This document shows positions 54,659 through 62,987 of a stretch of 64,000 nucleotides of DNA, one piece after another. The DNA lies in assembly GCF_023721415.1 (NCBI RefSeq), contig NZ_JAMQVC010000005.1:1-64000 (forward strand), written 5' to 3'. The number at the start of each line of letters is the position of its first letter. Within the stretch, counting starts at the first letter, position 1. The notes beneath the pieces were generated by a model. That model was not told where the DNA came from. It made no database searches and was given only the letters and a program-made list of their open reading frames with translations. The translations under genes were made by a program, and so were the position numbers. Source of the stretch: Galbibacter mesophilus (GTDB lineage Bacteria > Bacteroidota > Bacteroidia > Flavobacteriales > Flavobacteriaceae).

Positions 54659-55141
54659 TATTCCTGTCAGGGAACTGGATATTCTTGCGAGGGAACTATA
54701 TATTCTCACGAGGGAAAAATATATTCCTGTCAGGGAACTGGATATTCTCAAGAGGGAAGAATATGTCCTTGTCAGGGAAAAGTATATTCTTACGATGGCA
54801 CAATATATTCTCGCGATGGAATTGTATATTCTTGCGAGGGAACAATATATTCTCACGAGGGAAAAATATATTCTTACGATGGAACTTTATATTCTTGTCA
54901 TGGAAAAGTATATTCTTTCGGTTGTACTTTATATTTAGGCGATTGCACTATATATTCTTGCTATTGTAGTTGATATTTTTTCAGTTGTATTTTATATTCT
55001 AGCGATTACACTTTATATTCTTGTCGTTGTACTTTATATTTAAGCAATTGCACTATATATTCTTGCTATTGCAGTTTATATTTTTTCAATTGTATTTTAT
55101 ATTATTACCATTGCACTGTATATTCTTCTCGTTGTATTCTA
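54659..55141. repeat. Degenerate tandem array, 23 units of exactly 21 bp
   Basis: 23 units fill 483 bp with no insertion or deletion. Units 1-12 resemble TATTCTTGCGAGGGAACTATA. Units 13-23, from 54911, resemble TATTCTTGCTATTGCAGTTTA. The TATATTCTT block is kept throughout, while the centre changes. Several frames stay open over the first half because stops are rare, but none spans the array, so it is not coding. It separates the tRNA region from a TPR protein gene. Confidence 0.88.
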
Positions 55142-55270
55142 TATGGGAGCATCAGTTTTCAGTTGAAAGAAAGAGACGTGGTGATTTCGGTAGATATAAC
55201 CGAAAAAAGTAAGCCTAGAAAGCCCAATTGTTACCAAAAAACTGTAATTTTCCTATTAAAGAACTCCGCT

Positions 55271-57061
55271 ATGGCAAAGTACTTCTTTATTGTTTTATGG
55301 TTTGCGCTATCGTTTACGGGCTTATATGCTCAGGACGAGGCTATTGCGCAACAATATTTTAATAAAGGGGATTACGAAAAAGCCATTGTTTATTATGAGA
55401 AACTCTATAAACGCAACCCGCGTAACCGAAACTATCTAACCGCCTTAGTAACCTCCTACCAGCAAGCCGGAAAGCCCGAAAGTGCGGAAGAAATTCTTTT
55501 GGAAAAGCTGGAGGATGGCAATGTCTATCCCATTCTTTTTGTAGAAGCGGGGTATAATTACCAATTAATGGATCAGCCGCAAAAGGCAAGCCAGTTTTAT
55601 GATAAAGCGGTAGAAAGTCTGGAAGAAAATCCGAATTACGCTTTTGCCGTCGGTAATGCTTTTAAGGGGAAATCGCTGTTGGATTATGCCATAAAAACCT
55701 ACAAAAAAGGAATGGAGCTTAATCCCAAGCTTAATTTCAGCTACGATTTAGCTTACATCTACGGAGAGCAAGGTGATATTGAAAATATGTACGAAATGTA
55801 CCTAGACCTTATGTTGGAACGGGAAAGCCTTAAAGGAAACATCAAGCGGAATTTGAGCAGGTTTATATCCAACGACCTATCTAATGAAAACAATGAGCTG
55901 TTCAAGAAAATTCTTTTGCAAAGGTCGCAAACCAACCCCAATTTACTCTGGAACGAACTTTTAAGCTGGTTGTTTATTCAGCAAGGAGCTTACAAGAATG
56001 CCTTTGCCCAAGAAAAAGCTATTTACAAAAGGTCGCCCGAAACTTCTTTGAATCCCATTATCGATTTAGCGCAAATAACTTCGGAAAACGAGGATTACGA
56101 AACGACCCAGCGTATTTACGAATTTATCATTACAGAAACCAACGATTTACAACTGCTTGTTTTTAGTAAACTTCAGCTTACCAAAATAGCTTTAATGAAT
56201 GCCGATGCGAAAGACTACGATGAGATCGACGAGCAGTTCAATGGAATTTTAACGGAATACGGTACTACAGCCCAAACTTTACAAGTTCAAATTGAGTACG
56301 CAAAATTCTTGGCATTCACCATGAATAAAGATGAAGAGGCATTGGGTGTTTTAGACGCAGCGATTAAACTTCCCATTGATAAATTTTCAGAAGCCCAAGT
56401 AAAAATGACAAAGGCAGATGTGTTGGTTTATGGGGAAAAGTTTAATCAAGCTTTAATTTATTACTCCCAAGTCCAAAAAGATTTAAAGAATGATGTTTTG
56501 GGTCAGCAAGCGCGTTTTAAAGTGGCGCAAACCAGTTTTTACAAAGGAGATTTTGAATGGGCAGAAACGCAATTAAAAGTTTTAAAATCTTCTACGTCCC
56601 AACTCATCGCCAATGACGCGTTGGAGTTAAAGCTATTAATTTCTGATAATAAATTGGAAGATTCCACGCAGACGGCATTAAAGCTCTACGCTAAAGCAGA
56701 TTTACTTGCTTACCAAAAGAATAATAAAAAAGCGATTGCCTTACTGGAGGAAATTCTGGTGAATCATAAAGGGGAGTCCATTGAGGATGAAGCATTGCTG
56801 AAGCAGGCATTTCTCTACGAGCAAGAAAAGGAATTTGAAAAAGCGGCTTTCAACTACAAAAAAATAATTGAGTTTTACCCCACCGATATTTTAATGGACA
56901 ATGCTTTGTACCAATTGGCACTTCTCTATAGGGATGAACTTTCTAAGCCAGAAGAAGCTAAAAAGCTTTTAGAGCGTATTATTTTTGAGCATCAAGACAG
57001 TGTTTATTTCTTGGAAGCTAGAAAAGCGTATCGGGAAATGCGCGGAGACAACATTGAATAA
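55271..57061 (+). CDS. Exported tetratricopeptide repeat protein
   Basis: The 596-residue protein has a signal peptide (MAKYFFIVLWFALSFTGLYAQ) followed by many TPR units across the whole length. Examples are AIAQQYFNKGDYEKAIVYYEKL near residue 25 and KEFEKAAFNYKKIIEFYPTD near the end. It is presumably a periplasmic scaffold. An in-frame ATG at 55163 would add 36 residues before the signal peptide, which is unlikely. The start at 55271 lies 129 bases after the 21-bp array. Partner proteins are unknown. Confidence 0.88.
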   Translation: MAKYFFIVLWFALSFTGLYAQDEAIAQQYFNKGDYEKAIVYYEKLYKRNPRNRNYLTALVTSYQQAGKPESAEEILLEKLEDGNVYPILFVEAGYNYQLMDQPQKASQFYDKAVESLEENPNYAFAVGNAFKGKSLLDYAIKTYKKGMELNPKLNFSYDLAYIYGEQGDIENMYEMYLDLMLERESLKGNIKRNLSRFISNDLSNENNELFKKILLQRSQTNPNLLWNELLSWLFIQQGAYKNAFAQEKAIYKRSPETSLNPIIDLAQITSENEDYETTQRIYEFIITETNDLQLLVFSKLQLTKIALMNADAKDYDEIDEQFNGILTEYGTTAQTLQVQIEYAKFLAFTMNKDEEALGVLDAAIKLPIDKFSEAQVKMTKADVLVYGEKFNQALIYYSQVQKDLKNDVLGQQARFKVAQTSFYKGDFEWAETQLKVLKSSTSQLIANDALELKLLISDNKLEDSTQTALKLYAKADLLAYQKNNKKAIALLEEILVNHKGESIEDEALLKQAFLYEQEKEFEKAAFNYKKIIEFYPTDILMDNALYQLALLYRDELSKPEEAKKLLERIIFEHQDSVYFLEARKAYREMRGDNIE

Positions 57062-57108
57062 AAAAAGGTGCCTTTACATCCTGCTTTTAACGTTAGGATA
57101 AGTAATTT

Positions 57109-57234
57109 TGAACACTGAACACTGAACACTGAACACTGAACACTGAACACTGAACACTGAACACTGAACACTGAACACTGAACACTGAACACTGAACACT
57201 GAACACTGAACACTGAACACTGAACACTGAACAC
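57109..57234. repeat. Perfect heptanucleotide array, 18 copies of TGAACAC
   Basis: Eighteen exact copies of TGAACAC occupy 57109-57234, and the ATG of the next gene follows immediately at 57235. The array supplies the whole ribosome-binding region of that gene. Read on the plus strand it has a TGA in every frame. A perfect short-unit array of this length is expected to change copy number by slippage. Confidence 0.95.
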
Positions 57235-57546
57235 ATGTATATATACAACGTAACGATAAATGTAGAAGAGCAAGTACACCAAGAATGGCTTTTATGGATG
57301 CAGGAAGAGCATATTCCCGAAATGTTGGCAACGGGAAAATTTAGTAATGCCAAAATAGTAAAAGTACTGGTTGAAGAAGAGATGGGTGGGATTACGTATT
57401 CTGTTCAATATTTTACAGAAGACAAAGCAACCCTTCAAAAATATTATACGGAAGATGCCGAGCGTTTGCGCAATAAAGCTACCCAGCGATTTCCGAACAA
57501 ATTTGTTGCCTTTAGAACCGAATTACAAATTGTAAGCGAGCATTAA
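57235..57546 (+). CDS. DUF4286 family protein
   Basis: The 103-residue protein begins MYIYNVTINVEEQVHQEWLL and continues WMQEEHIPEMLATGKFSNAK. This is the DUF4286 pattern, a small ferredoxin-like alpha/beta fold with no known activity. There is no signal peptide. The start is fixed by the heptanucleotide array, which abuts the ATG and has stops in all plus frames. The rsmA start lies 24 bases after its stop, and rsmA is probably cotranscribed. Expression might depend on the array length. Confidence 0.88.
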   Translation: MYIYNVTINVEEQVHQEWLLWMQEEHIPEMLATGKFSNAKIVKVLVEEEMGGITYSVQYFTEDKATLQKYYTEDAERLRNKATQRFPNKFVAFRTELQIVSEH

Positions 57547-57570
57547 AAGCTTCCTTCCATACCTGATTTT

Positions 57571-58434
57571 ATGAGTAAGAAGAACAAAAAGTTTGAAAAA
57601 AAATCTTTTGTAAAAAAGGTTGAAGATAACACCCAAGTGAAAGCCAAAAAGCACTTGGGTCAACATTTTTTGAAAGATGAAAATATTGCCAAACAAATAG
57701 CAGATACACTTACCTTAAACCGTTACAATCAGGTTTTGGAAATTGGTCCAGGAATGGGCGTGCTCACAAAATACCTTTTACAAAAGGATGTAGATGTTTT
57801 TGCGATGGATTTAGACAGTGAATCTATTGCATACCTTCAGAGCCATTTTTTACTGGAACACCCAAGACCGGCAGCTAGTAAACATGGTTTTGAGGTTATA
57901 GAAGCCGACTTTTTAAAATACGACACTTCGCAGTTGTTCGGGGAAGAGCCTTTCGCTATTACCGGTAACTTTCCCTATAATATTTCTTCACAAATCGTTT
58001 TTAAAGCGTTGGAGTTACGGCATCAAATACCGGAGTTTACAGGTATGTTCCAAAAGGAAGTAGCCGCTAGGATTTGTGAAAAGGAAGGCAATAAAACCTA
58101 TGGAATTCTATCCGTATTGGTTCAGGCATTTTATGATGCGGAGTATTTGTTTACTGTTCCGCCAGAGGTTTTTAATCCGCCTCCAAAAGTACATTCAGGA
58201 GTATTGCGGTTGATAAGGAAAGATGATTTCTCTCTACCGTGTAGTGAAAAATTGTTTTTTAGAGTCGTAAAAGCCGCCTTCGGACTTCGACGAAAAACCC
58301 TACGCAACAGTTTAAAAAGCTTTAATCTCTCCGATAATTTGAAAGAAGATAGTATCTTTGATCGACGACCGGAACAAATGAGTGTGGAAGACTTTATTGC
58401 ACTTACAACCAGAATAGAAAAAGATTTATCGTAA
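57571..58434 (+). CDS. rsmA: 16S rRNA dimethyladenosine transferase RsmA (KsgA)
   Basis: RsmA dimethylates two adjacent adenosines in the 3' hairpin of 16S rRNA. The 287-residue protein has the SAM-binding [13 protein letters not shown], the catalytic NFPYNISS motif, and the characteristic start [18 protein letters not shown] after a basic N-terminal extension of about 25 residues. Family length and order are as expected. It follows DUF4286 by 24 bases. A palindromic element separates it from mgtE. Confidence 0.97.
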   Translation: MSKKNKKFEKKSFVKKVEDNTQVKAKKHLGQHFLKDENIAKQIADTLTLNRYNQVLEIGPGMGVLTKYLLQKDVDVFAMDLDSESIAYLQSHFLLEHPRPAASKHGFEVIEADFLKYDTSQLFGEEPFAITGNFPYNISSQIVFKALELRHQIPEFTGMFQKEVAARICEKEGNKTYGILSVLVQAFYDAEYLFTVPPEVFNPPPKVHSGVLRLIRKDDFSLPCSEKLFFRVVKAAFGLRRKTLRNSLKSFNLSDNLKEDSIFDRRPEQMSVEDFIALTTRIEKDLS

Positions 58435-58436
58435 TC

Positions 58437-58521
58437 TGCGCAAGGGATAGCAGCGGCATCCCCAGACAAAGTGAAGCTTGTCTGGGATATAGCGGATAGC
58501 CCGGCTCGTGCGCCCAAAGAA
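58437..58521. repeat. GC-rich palindromic intergenic element between rsmA and mgtE
   Basis: CCCAGACAA (58461-58469) and TTGTCTGGG (58478-58486) form a central hairpin. It is flanked by GGGATAGCAGCGGCATC and GGATAGCCCGGCTCGTGCGC, with TGCGC and GTGCGC ends. The AGCGGATAGCCCGG-type motif is one I associate with repeated intergenic elements of Flavobacteriia. No clear T-run follows, so it is not an ordinary terminator. Confidence 0.6.
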
Positions 58522-58530
58522 TAAACAGGT

Positions 58531-59883
58531 ATGGTTCCATTTAAATTAAGTGATGAGCTTATTGAGCAAATTGAGCAGCTGATTGAAACCCAATCGGATG
58601 CTACTTTATTGAACATGATGGCGGAGTTCCATTATGCCGATATTGCTGAAATAATTCACGAACTTAATTTAGATGAAGCGACTTACATCATTAAGTTGCT
58701 GGATAGCGAAAAAACCTCGGATGTTTTAACCGAGCTTGATGAAGACATTCGGGAACAAATTCTGGGAAATCTTTCCGCTAAGGAAATTGCCGAAGAGATC
58801 AGCGAACTTGATACCGATGATGCTGCCGATATTATTGGAGAACTCCCCAATGAATTGGTTAAAGAAATTATCGCCCAAATAGACGACAGGGAACACGCCA
58901 GGGATATCGTTGAACTGTTACGGTACGATGAGAATTCTGCGGGTGGACTTATGGCTAAGGAGCTCGTTAAGGTAAATGAAAACTGGAACGTGCTGACCTG
59001 TGTAAAAGAAATGAGGCGACAAGCCGAGAATGTTACTCGAGTACATTCCATTTATGTGGTGGATAATGATGAAAAATTAAAAGGAAGACTTTCGTTAAAA
59101 GACTTGCTTACTACTTCTACCAAGGCAGAAATAAGCAGTATTTACATCCCTAAAGTGGATTATGTAACCGTTACCGATAAAGGCGAGGATGTGGCAAGAT
59201 TGATGTCCAAATACGATTTGGAAGCTATTCCCGTAGTAGATGAGATGGGGCGATTGGTAGGACGGATTACCATTGACGATATCGTAGATGTTATTCGGGA
59301 GGAAGCTGAGAAAGATTATCAATTGGCAGCGGGTATTACCCAAGATGTAGAAGCAGATGATAATGTTTGGGAACTTACCAAAGCAAGGTTGCCTTGGTTG
59401 CTTATTGGGATGTTTGGCGGTATTGGTGCGGCCAGTATTATTGGCAGTTTTCAAGGAGCACTGGCAGAACCCATTTTATTAAGCTTTGTTCCCTTAATTC
59501 AGGCGACTGCTGGGAACATGGGGGTGCAATCATCGGCAATTGTAGTGCAAGGTTTGGCCAACGACAGCATACGGGGAGAGATGTTGCAACGATTGGGTAA
59601 AGAGTTTTTGCTAGGATTAATCAACGGTACAGCAATTGCTTTTGTGGTTTTGCTTATAAGTCATTTTTTATTTGAAACCTCTTATTTGGTTTCAGCAACC
59701 ATTAGCGTTGCCCTTATTGCTGTTATTATCATTGCAGCTATTATTGGTACGTTTGTGCCTATTTTCTTGGATAAAAAAGGGATTGATCCTGCGGTGGCTA
59801 CCGGTCCATTTATCACTACAAGTAACGATGTCTTCGGAATACTTATTTACTTCAGCATTGCCAAACTTATTTTAGGTTTTTAA
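58531..59883 (+). CDS. mgtE: Magnesium transporter MgtE
   Basis: A magnesium channel of 450 residues. The N-terminal helical superhelix domain (DEDIREQILGNLSAKEIAEE, DDAADIIGELP) is followed by two CBS domains (about residues 140-255, with SLKDLLTTS and IPVVDEMGRLVGRITIDDI) that sense intracellular magnesium. Five C-terminal membrane helices follow, with the MgtE signature (NMGVQSSAIVVQGLA) and DPAVATGPFITTSND. The gene order fits the family. It is probably monocistronic. Confidence 0.96.
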   Translation: MVPFKLSDELIEQIEQLIETQSDATLLNMMAEFHYADIAEIIHELNLDEATYIIKLLDSEKTSDVLTELDEDIREQILGNLSAKEIAEEISELDTDDAADIIGELPNELVKEIIAQIDDREHARDIVELLRYDENSAGGLMAKELVKVNENWNVLTCVKEMRRQAENVTRVHSIYVVDNDEKLKGRLSLKDLLTTSTKAEISSIYIPKVDYVTVTDKGEDVARLMSKYDLEAIPVVDEMGRLVGRITIDDIVDVIREEAEKDYQLAAGITQDVEADDNVWELTKARLPWLLIGMFGGIGAASIIGSFQGALAEPILLSFVPLIQATAGNMGVQSSAIVVQGLANDSIRGEMLQRLGKEFLLGLINGTAIAFVVLLISHFLFETSYLVSATISVALIAVIIIAAIIGTFVPIFLDKKGIDPAVATGPFITTSNDVFGILIYFSIAKLILGF

Positions 59884-60089
59884 GTTTGTTTGCAGAGCAT
59901 TTTTTGAGAACATACTACTTTGAAAATCAGTTTTTTTATCTAAAAAAAATTAACGTTTGTACGCGAATTCTAGTGTTTTATCGAAAAATGCTGTTAAAAA
60001 TTAATATAATTTTTCCTACATAGGAGTGAATATATTAATTTTACAAGAGTTGCCCCTTTGCCACTTTCCTATTTGAGAGCCAAAAAAAT

Positions 60090-60554
60090 ATGATAGAAAG
60101 TACTGATCATGCTAAGAAGATAAAGAAAAATGTAATTAAAATCTTCCGAAGAAGTTGTAAGTTGAAAGAGACTTATAATGAATGTCAATATTACATGTCT
60201 CACAGTGAGCTTAAATTGTTTTACGAAGAAAGTTTTTTTTCAGCAAACACCTTATGCAACTGTTTAGATGAGTATGTTCGTACTTGGGGCTGGACTACCT
60301 CTCTAATTTCTAAATTTCACAATGCTGCCTATATTACCAAACTTACCGGTCAGCTTTTTTTTACTGATGATGAGTTTAAACTTTTGTTTACCAAAGCCCT
60401 TTTTTTGGAGGAAAAGAATTTTGAAATTTTAAAATCGTTGGATAAAGATTCGATTCCTGAAGAGATTAAGGAGATGCTCGTTTCAGAATTGGTCGCTCAG
60501 GAAAAGCGCATTAAAACGCTAAAATCAATTTTGAAAAACCATTATCAAAAATAA
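60090..60554 (+). CDS. Hypothetical protein, mostly helical
   Basis: The 154-residue protein (beginning MIESTDHAKKIKKNVIKIFR) has no signal peptide or membrane segment. It has several Cys and Trp residues (NECQYYMSHSEL, LCNCLDEYVRTWGWTT). The C-terminal half is rich in Glu, Lys and Leu and probably forms a helical bundle. I do not recognise the family. The -7 element is not clear. It stands alone between mgtE and a hydroxyacid dehydrogenase. Confidence 0.7.
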   Translation: MIESTDHAKKIKKNVIKIFRRSCKLKETYNECQYYMSHSELKLFYEESFFSANTLCNCLDEYVRTWGWTTSLISKFHNAAYITKLTGQLFFTDDEFKLLFTKALFLEEKNFEILKSLDKDSIPEEIKEMLVSELVAQEKRIKTLKSILKNHYQK

Positions 60555-60652
60555 TTTTTCCGACTTTTTCTAAAGTTCATGTCCTAAGTGATCTAGTGGC
60601 TGATGCGTTATAAGTTTATTCATTATTGATCTCTTTATTGAAGATTTGGTAA

Positions 60653-60660
60653 TACCTTTG
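60653..60660 (+). promoter_or_regulatory. -7 promoter element TACCTTTG for the hydroxyacid dehydrogenase gene
   Basis: A perfect TAnnTTTG 35 bases before the start codon at 60696. No -33 TTTG at the normal distance was found. Confidence 0.5.
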
Positions 60661-60695
60661 TCTTAAAAATAAGTTTACCGAAAATTAAATAAGAA

Positions 60696-61631
60696 ATGAA
60701 AATTCTTCATTTAGATACCAATCACCCTTTGCTTTTGGAGCAACTTGCTGCTGCTGGGTTTCAAAATGATACTGATTATACGTCTTCAAAGGAGGAAATA
60801 GAAAATATAATTGGAAACTACGACGGAATTATCATTCGGAGTAGGTTTGCTATGGATGACTCTTTTTTAAGAAAGGCGACCAAATTGAAGTTTATAGGTC
60901 GCGTAGGCGCTGGGTTGGAAAATATCAATGTAGAAACGGCAAAACAGCTTAATATCAAACTTTTTAACGCGCCAGAAGGAAATAGAAACGCTGTAGGAGA
61001 ACATGCCTTGGGAATGTTGCTGTCCTTGTTCAATAAACTAAACAGCGCCGATAGGGAAGTGAGAAATGGACAATGGCGACGTGAAGAGAACAGGGGAGTG
61101 GAACTTAATGGTAAAACTGTAGGTATAATTGGCTATGGAAACATGGGGAAAGCATTTGCCAAGAAGTTAAGAGGTTTTGATGTGGATGTTATTTGTTATG
61201 ATATTGTAGGCGGCGTTGGCGATGATAATGCGCGTCAAGTAGGCATTTTGGAGTTCAAAAAAAATGCAGATGTAGTGAGTTTGCATACTCCGCAAACCCC
61301 GCAGACCATTGGAATGATTAATAATGAGTTTATAGAGTCTTTTCACAACCCTTTTTGGTTATTAAATACAGCACGAGGAAAGAGTGTTGTTACAGCCGAC
61401 TTGGTTTCAGCATTAAAATCTGGAAAGATATTGGGCGCTGGATTGGATGTTTTGGAATACGAAAAATCTTCTTTTGAAAACCTTTTTACAGAAGAAATGC
61501 CCGAAGCTTTTAAATATCTAATCGAAGCTGAGAATGTGCTGCTTACCCCACATGTAGCTGGCTGGACGGTGGAAAGTAAAGAGAAGCTAGCGCAAACAAT
61601 TGTAAATAAAATTACCAAAGAATTTTCTTAA
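60696..61631 (+). CDS. D-2-hydroxyacid dehydrogenase (NAD-dependent)
   Basis: The 311-residue protein belongs to the D-isomer 2-hydroxyacid dehydrogenase family, which includes phosphoglycerate dehydrogenase (SerA). The NAD-binding motif GIIGYGNMGKAFAKKL lies near residue 150. The catalytic Arg is in LLNTARGKSVV, and the Glu and His are in the later segments AGLDVLEYE and LLTPHVAGW. It lacks the C-terminal ACT domain of full-length SerA, so its substrate could be phosphoglycerate or another hydroxyacid. A DUF1801 gene follows after 25 bases. Confidence 0.92.
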   Translation: MKILHLDTNHPLLLEQLAAAGFQNDTDYTSSKEEIENIIGNYDGIIIRSRFAMDDSFLRKATKLKFIGRVGAGLENINVETAKQLNIKLFNAPEGNRNAVGEHALGMLLSLFNKLNSADREVRNGQWRREENRGVELNGKTVGIIGYGNMGKAFAKKLRGFDVDVICYDIVGGVGDDNARQVGILEFKKNADVVSLHTPQTPQTIGMINNEFIESFHNPFWLLNTARGKSVVTADLVSALKSGKILGAGLDVLEYEKSSFENLFTEEMPEAFKYLIEAENVLLTPHVAGWTVESKEKLAQTIVNKITKEFS

Positions 61632-61656
61632 CTTTATAGGAAACCACATTTTTAAA

Positions 61657-62115
61657 GTGAAAATTGAAGCAAATACGGTTCAGGATTATTTGAATGCTCT
61701 TCCTGTGGAAAGAAGGGATGCATTTAATAAATTACGTCAGGTAATTCTGCGGAGTAAGCCCGAAGAACTTGAAGAAACCTTGAGCTATGGCATGATTGGT
61801 TATGTGGTGCCGCATTCCGTATATCCAGCGGGTTATCATTGCGACCCTAAGTTGCCATTGCCTTTTATAAATATTGCTTCACAAAAAAACTACATAGCGC
61901 TCTATCACTCTGGGATTTATGCTGATAAAAATTTACATGATTGGTTTGTTGGGGAGTATCCAAAACATACCGATGCCAAACTGGATATGGGAAAGAGTTG
62001 CGTACGCTTTAAAAAAATGGATAAAATCCCTTTTGCCCTTATAGAAGAATTAATGGGGAAATTGAGTGTACAAGAATGGATTGGGATTTATGAAAATGCT
62101 GTGAAAAGAAAATAA
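61657..62115 (+). CDS. DUF1801 (YdhG-like) domain protein
   Basis: The 152-residue protein has the DUF1801 pattern (VQDYLNALPVERRDAFNKLR, EETLSYGMIGY and MGKSCVRFKKMDKIPFALI). It shares the fold of the YdhG/YjhX-like small alpha/beta proteins. Function is unknown. It starts with a GTG at 61657, 25 bases after the dehydrogenase stop, so it is probably in the same transcript. No signal peptide is present. Confidence 0.88.
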   Translation: MKIEANTVQDYLNALPVERRDAFNKLRQVILRSKPEELEETLSYGMIGYVVPHSVYPAGYHCDPKLPLPFINIASQKNYIALYHSGIYADKNLHDWFVGEYPKHTDAKLDMGKSCVRFKKMDKIPFALIEELMGKLSVQEWIGIYENAVKRK

Positions 62116-62174
62116 AACGATTGCTAAGATTGTTTTTTTACTATTTTAGTAATCTAACCATTTAAACCAACACA

Positions 62175-62537
62175 ATGGAAGATAAAAGAGACGGTAAAAA
62201 GAGCTATTTTGAAGAAAATGCTGAAAACTTTGCCAAAGAAACTAAGAATACGGCCAATGAATTTGCTGAAAATGCAAAAGAGGCATTTGCTGATCAAAAT
62301 AACAAAAAGGTTATCTCAGGCATTTTAGCTATTCTTTTTGGGGCCTTTGGTATTCATAAATTTATCCTAGGTTATCAAAAGGAAGGGTTGATTATGCTTT
62401 TAGGAACGCTGCTAACCTGCGGTATTCTAGGGACGGTGATGTATATCATAGGAATTATTGAAGGGATTATCTACCTAACAAAATCCGATGAAGAATTTTT
62501 TAATACATATCAGGTTGGTAAAAAACCTTGGTTTTAA
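62175..62537 (+). CDS. TM2 domain membrane protein
   Basis: The 120-residue protein has an N-terminal charged, alanine-rich helical region (residues 1-50, amphipathic with KETKNTANEFAENAKEAFA). The TM2 domain follows, with two membrane segments (GILAILFGAFGIHKFILG and LIMLLGTLLTCGILGTVMYI). TM2 proteins are small membrane proteins of varied, mostly unknown roles. It lies 59 bases after the DUF1801 gene. The arsR-type promoter begins only 14 bases after its stop. Confidence 0.9.
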   Translation: MEDKRDGKKSYFEENAENFAKETKNTANEFAENAKEAFADQNNKKVISGILAILFGAFGIHKFILGYQKEGLIMLLGTLLTCGILGTVMYIIGIIEGIIYLTKSDEEFFNTYQVGKKPWF

Positions 62538-62551
62538 AATACACTAGAACT

Positions 62552-62581
62552 TTTAGGGAATGAGTATATTTGTTCCCTAAA
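62552..62581. promoter_or_regulatory. Inverted repeat over the -7 element, probable ArsR operator
   Basis: Perfect 9-bp arms TTTAGGGAA (62552-62560) and TTCCCTAAA (62573-62581) enclose a 12-base centre. The centre includes a perfect -7 element TATATTTG (62565-62572). The position, about 60 bases before the ArsR start codon, suits repression by blocking the promoter. Two helical turns separate the arm centres (21 bp). Confidence 0.7.
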
Positions 62582-62639
62582 TAGTTCAGCTTATAGTTTC
62601 CCCCATTTCACTACAGTTGCTGCAAAAGGAAATAAATAT

Positions 62640-62963
62640 ATGGGGTTTACAAAAAAATTAGCACACACTTTAGAGCAGAACCAGCTTTCTAAGACATTTA
62701 AAGCGCTGGGGCATCCGGCTAGAATTTCCATACTTCAATATATTAGCAGTCACCCAAACTGTATCTGTAACGACATGGTGCAGGATATAGATTTGGCGCA
62801 AGCCACCATTTCCCAACATTTAATCGAATTGAAAAAAGTAGACCTCATTGTTGGTAAACAAAAAGGCAAAAAAACGTGCTATAATATTAATATTGATAAA
62901 CTTTACGAAGTAAAACAATCCGTTGGTTCATTCTTCAATGAAACACAACAAGGCGCCAGTTAA
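62640..62963 (+). CDS. ArsR family transcriptional repressor
   Basis: The 107-residue winged-helix protein matches the ArsR/SmtB fold: ALGHPARISILQYISSH at the start, ATISQHLIELKKVDLI as the recognition helix, and GKKTCYNIN as the wing. Cys residues lie in NCICND, at the position of the ELCVCDL metal site, and in TCYN. A thiol- or metal-sensing role is possible. It has an autoregulatory-type operator over its promoter. The gene is monocistronic, and no metal-transport gene lies beside it in the window, so its target is unknown. Confidence 0.9.
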   Translation: MGFTKKLAHTLEQNQLSKTFKALGHPARISILQYISSHPNCICNDMVQDIDLAQATISQHLIELKKVDLIVGKQKGKKTCYNINIDKLYEVKQSVGSFFNETQQGAS

Positions 62964-62987
62964 TCTTGAAAAAAGATAGTTTGATTG

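Noticed and set aside
54612-54973. Overlapping frames with heptad peptides (ILTREKY and GTIYSHE types)
   Set aside because: They arise because a 21-bp repeat has no stops in several frames at once. None spans the array and none has a plausible start or signal.
54659-55141. CRISPR array
   Set aside because: Unit length is a constant 21 bp without unique spacers, units diverge gradually, and there are no cas genes.
57004-57353. Minus-strand frames encoding Cys-containing SVQCSVF-type repeats
   Set aside because: They are translations of the TGAACAC array and run into neighbouring genes. No independent support as proteins.
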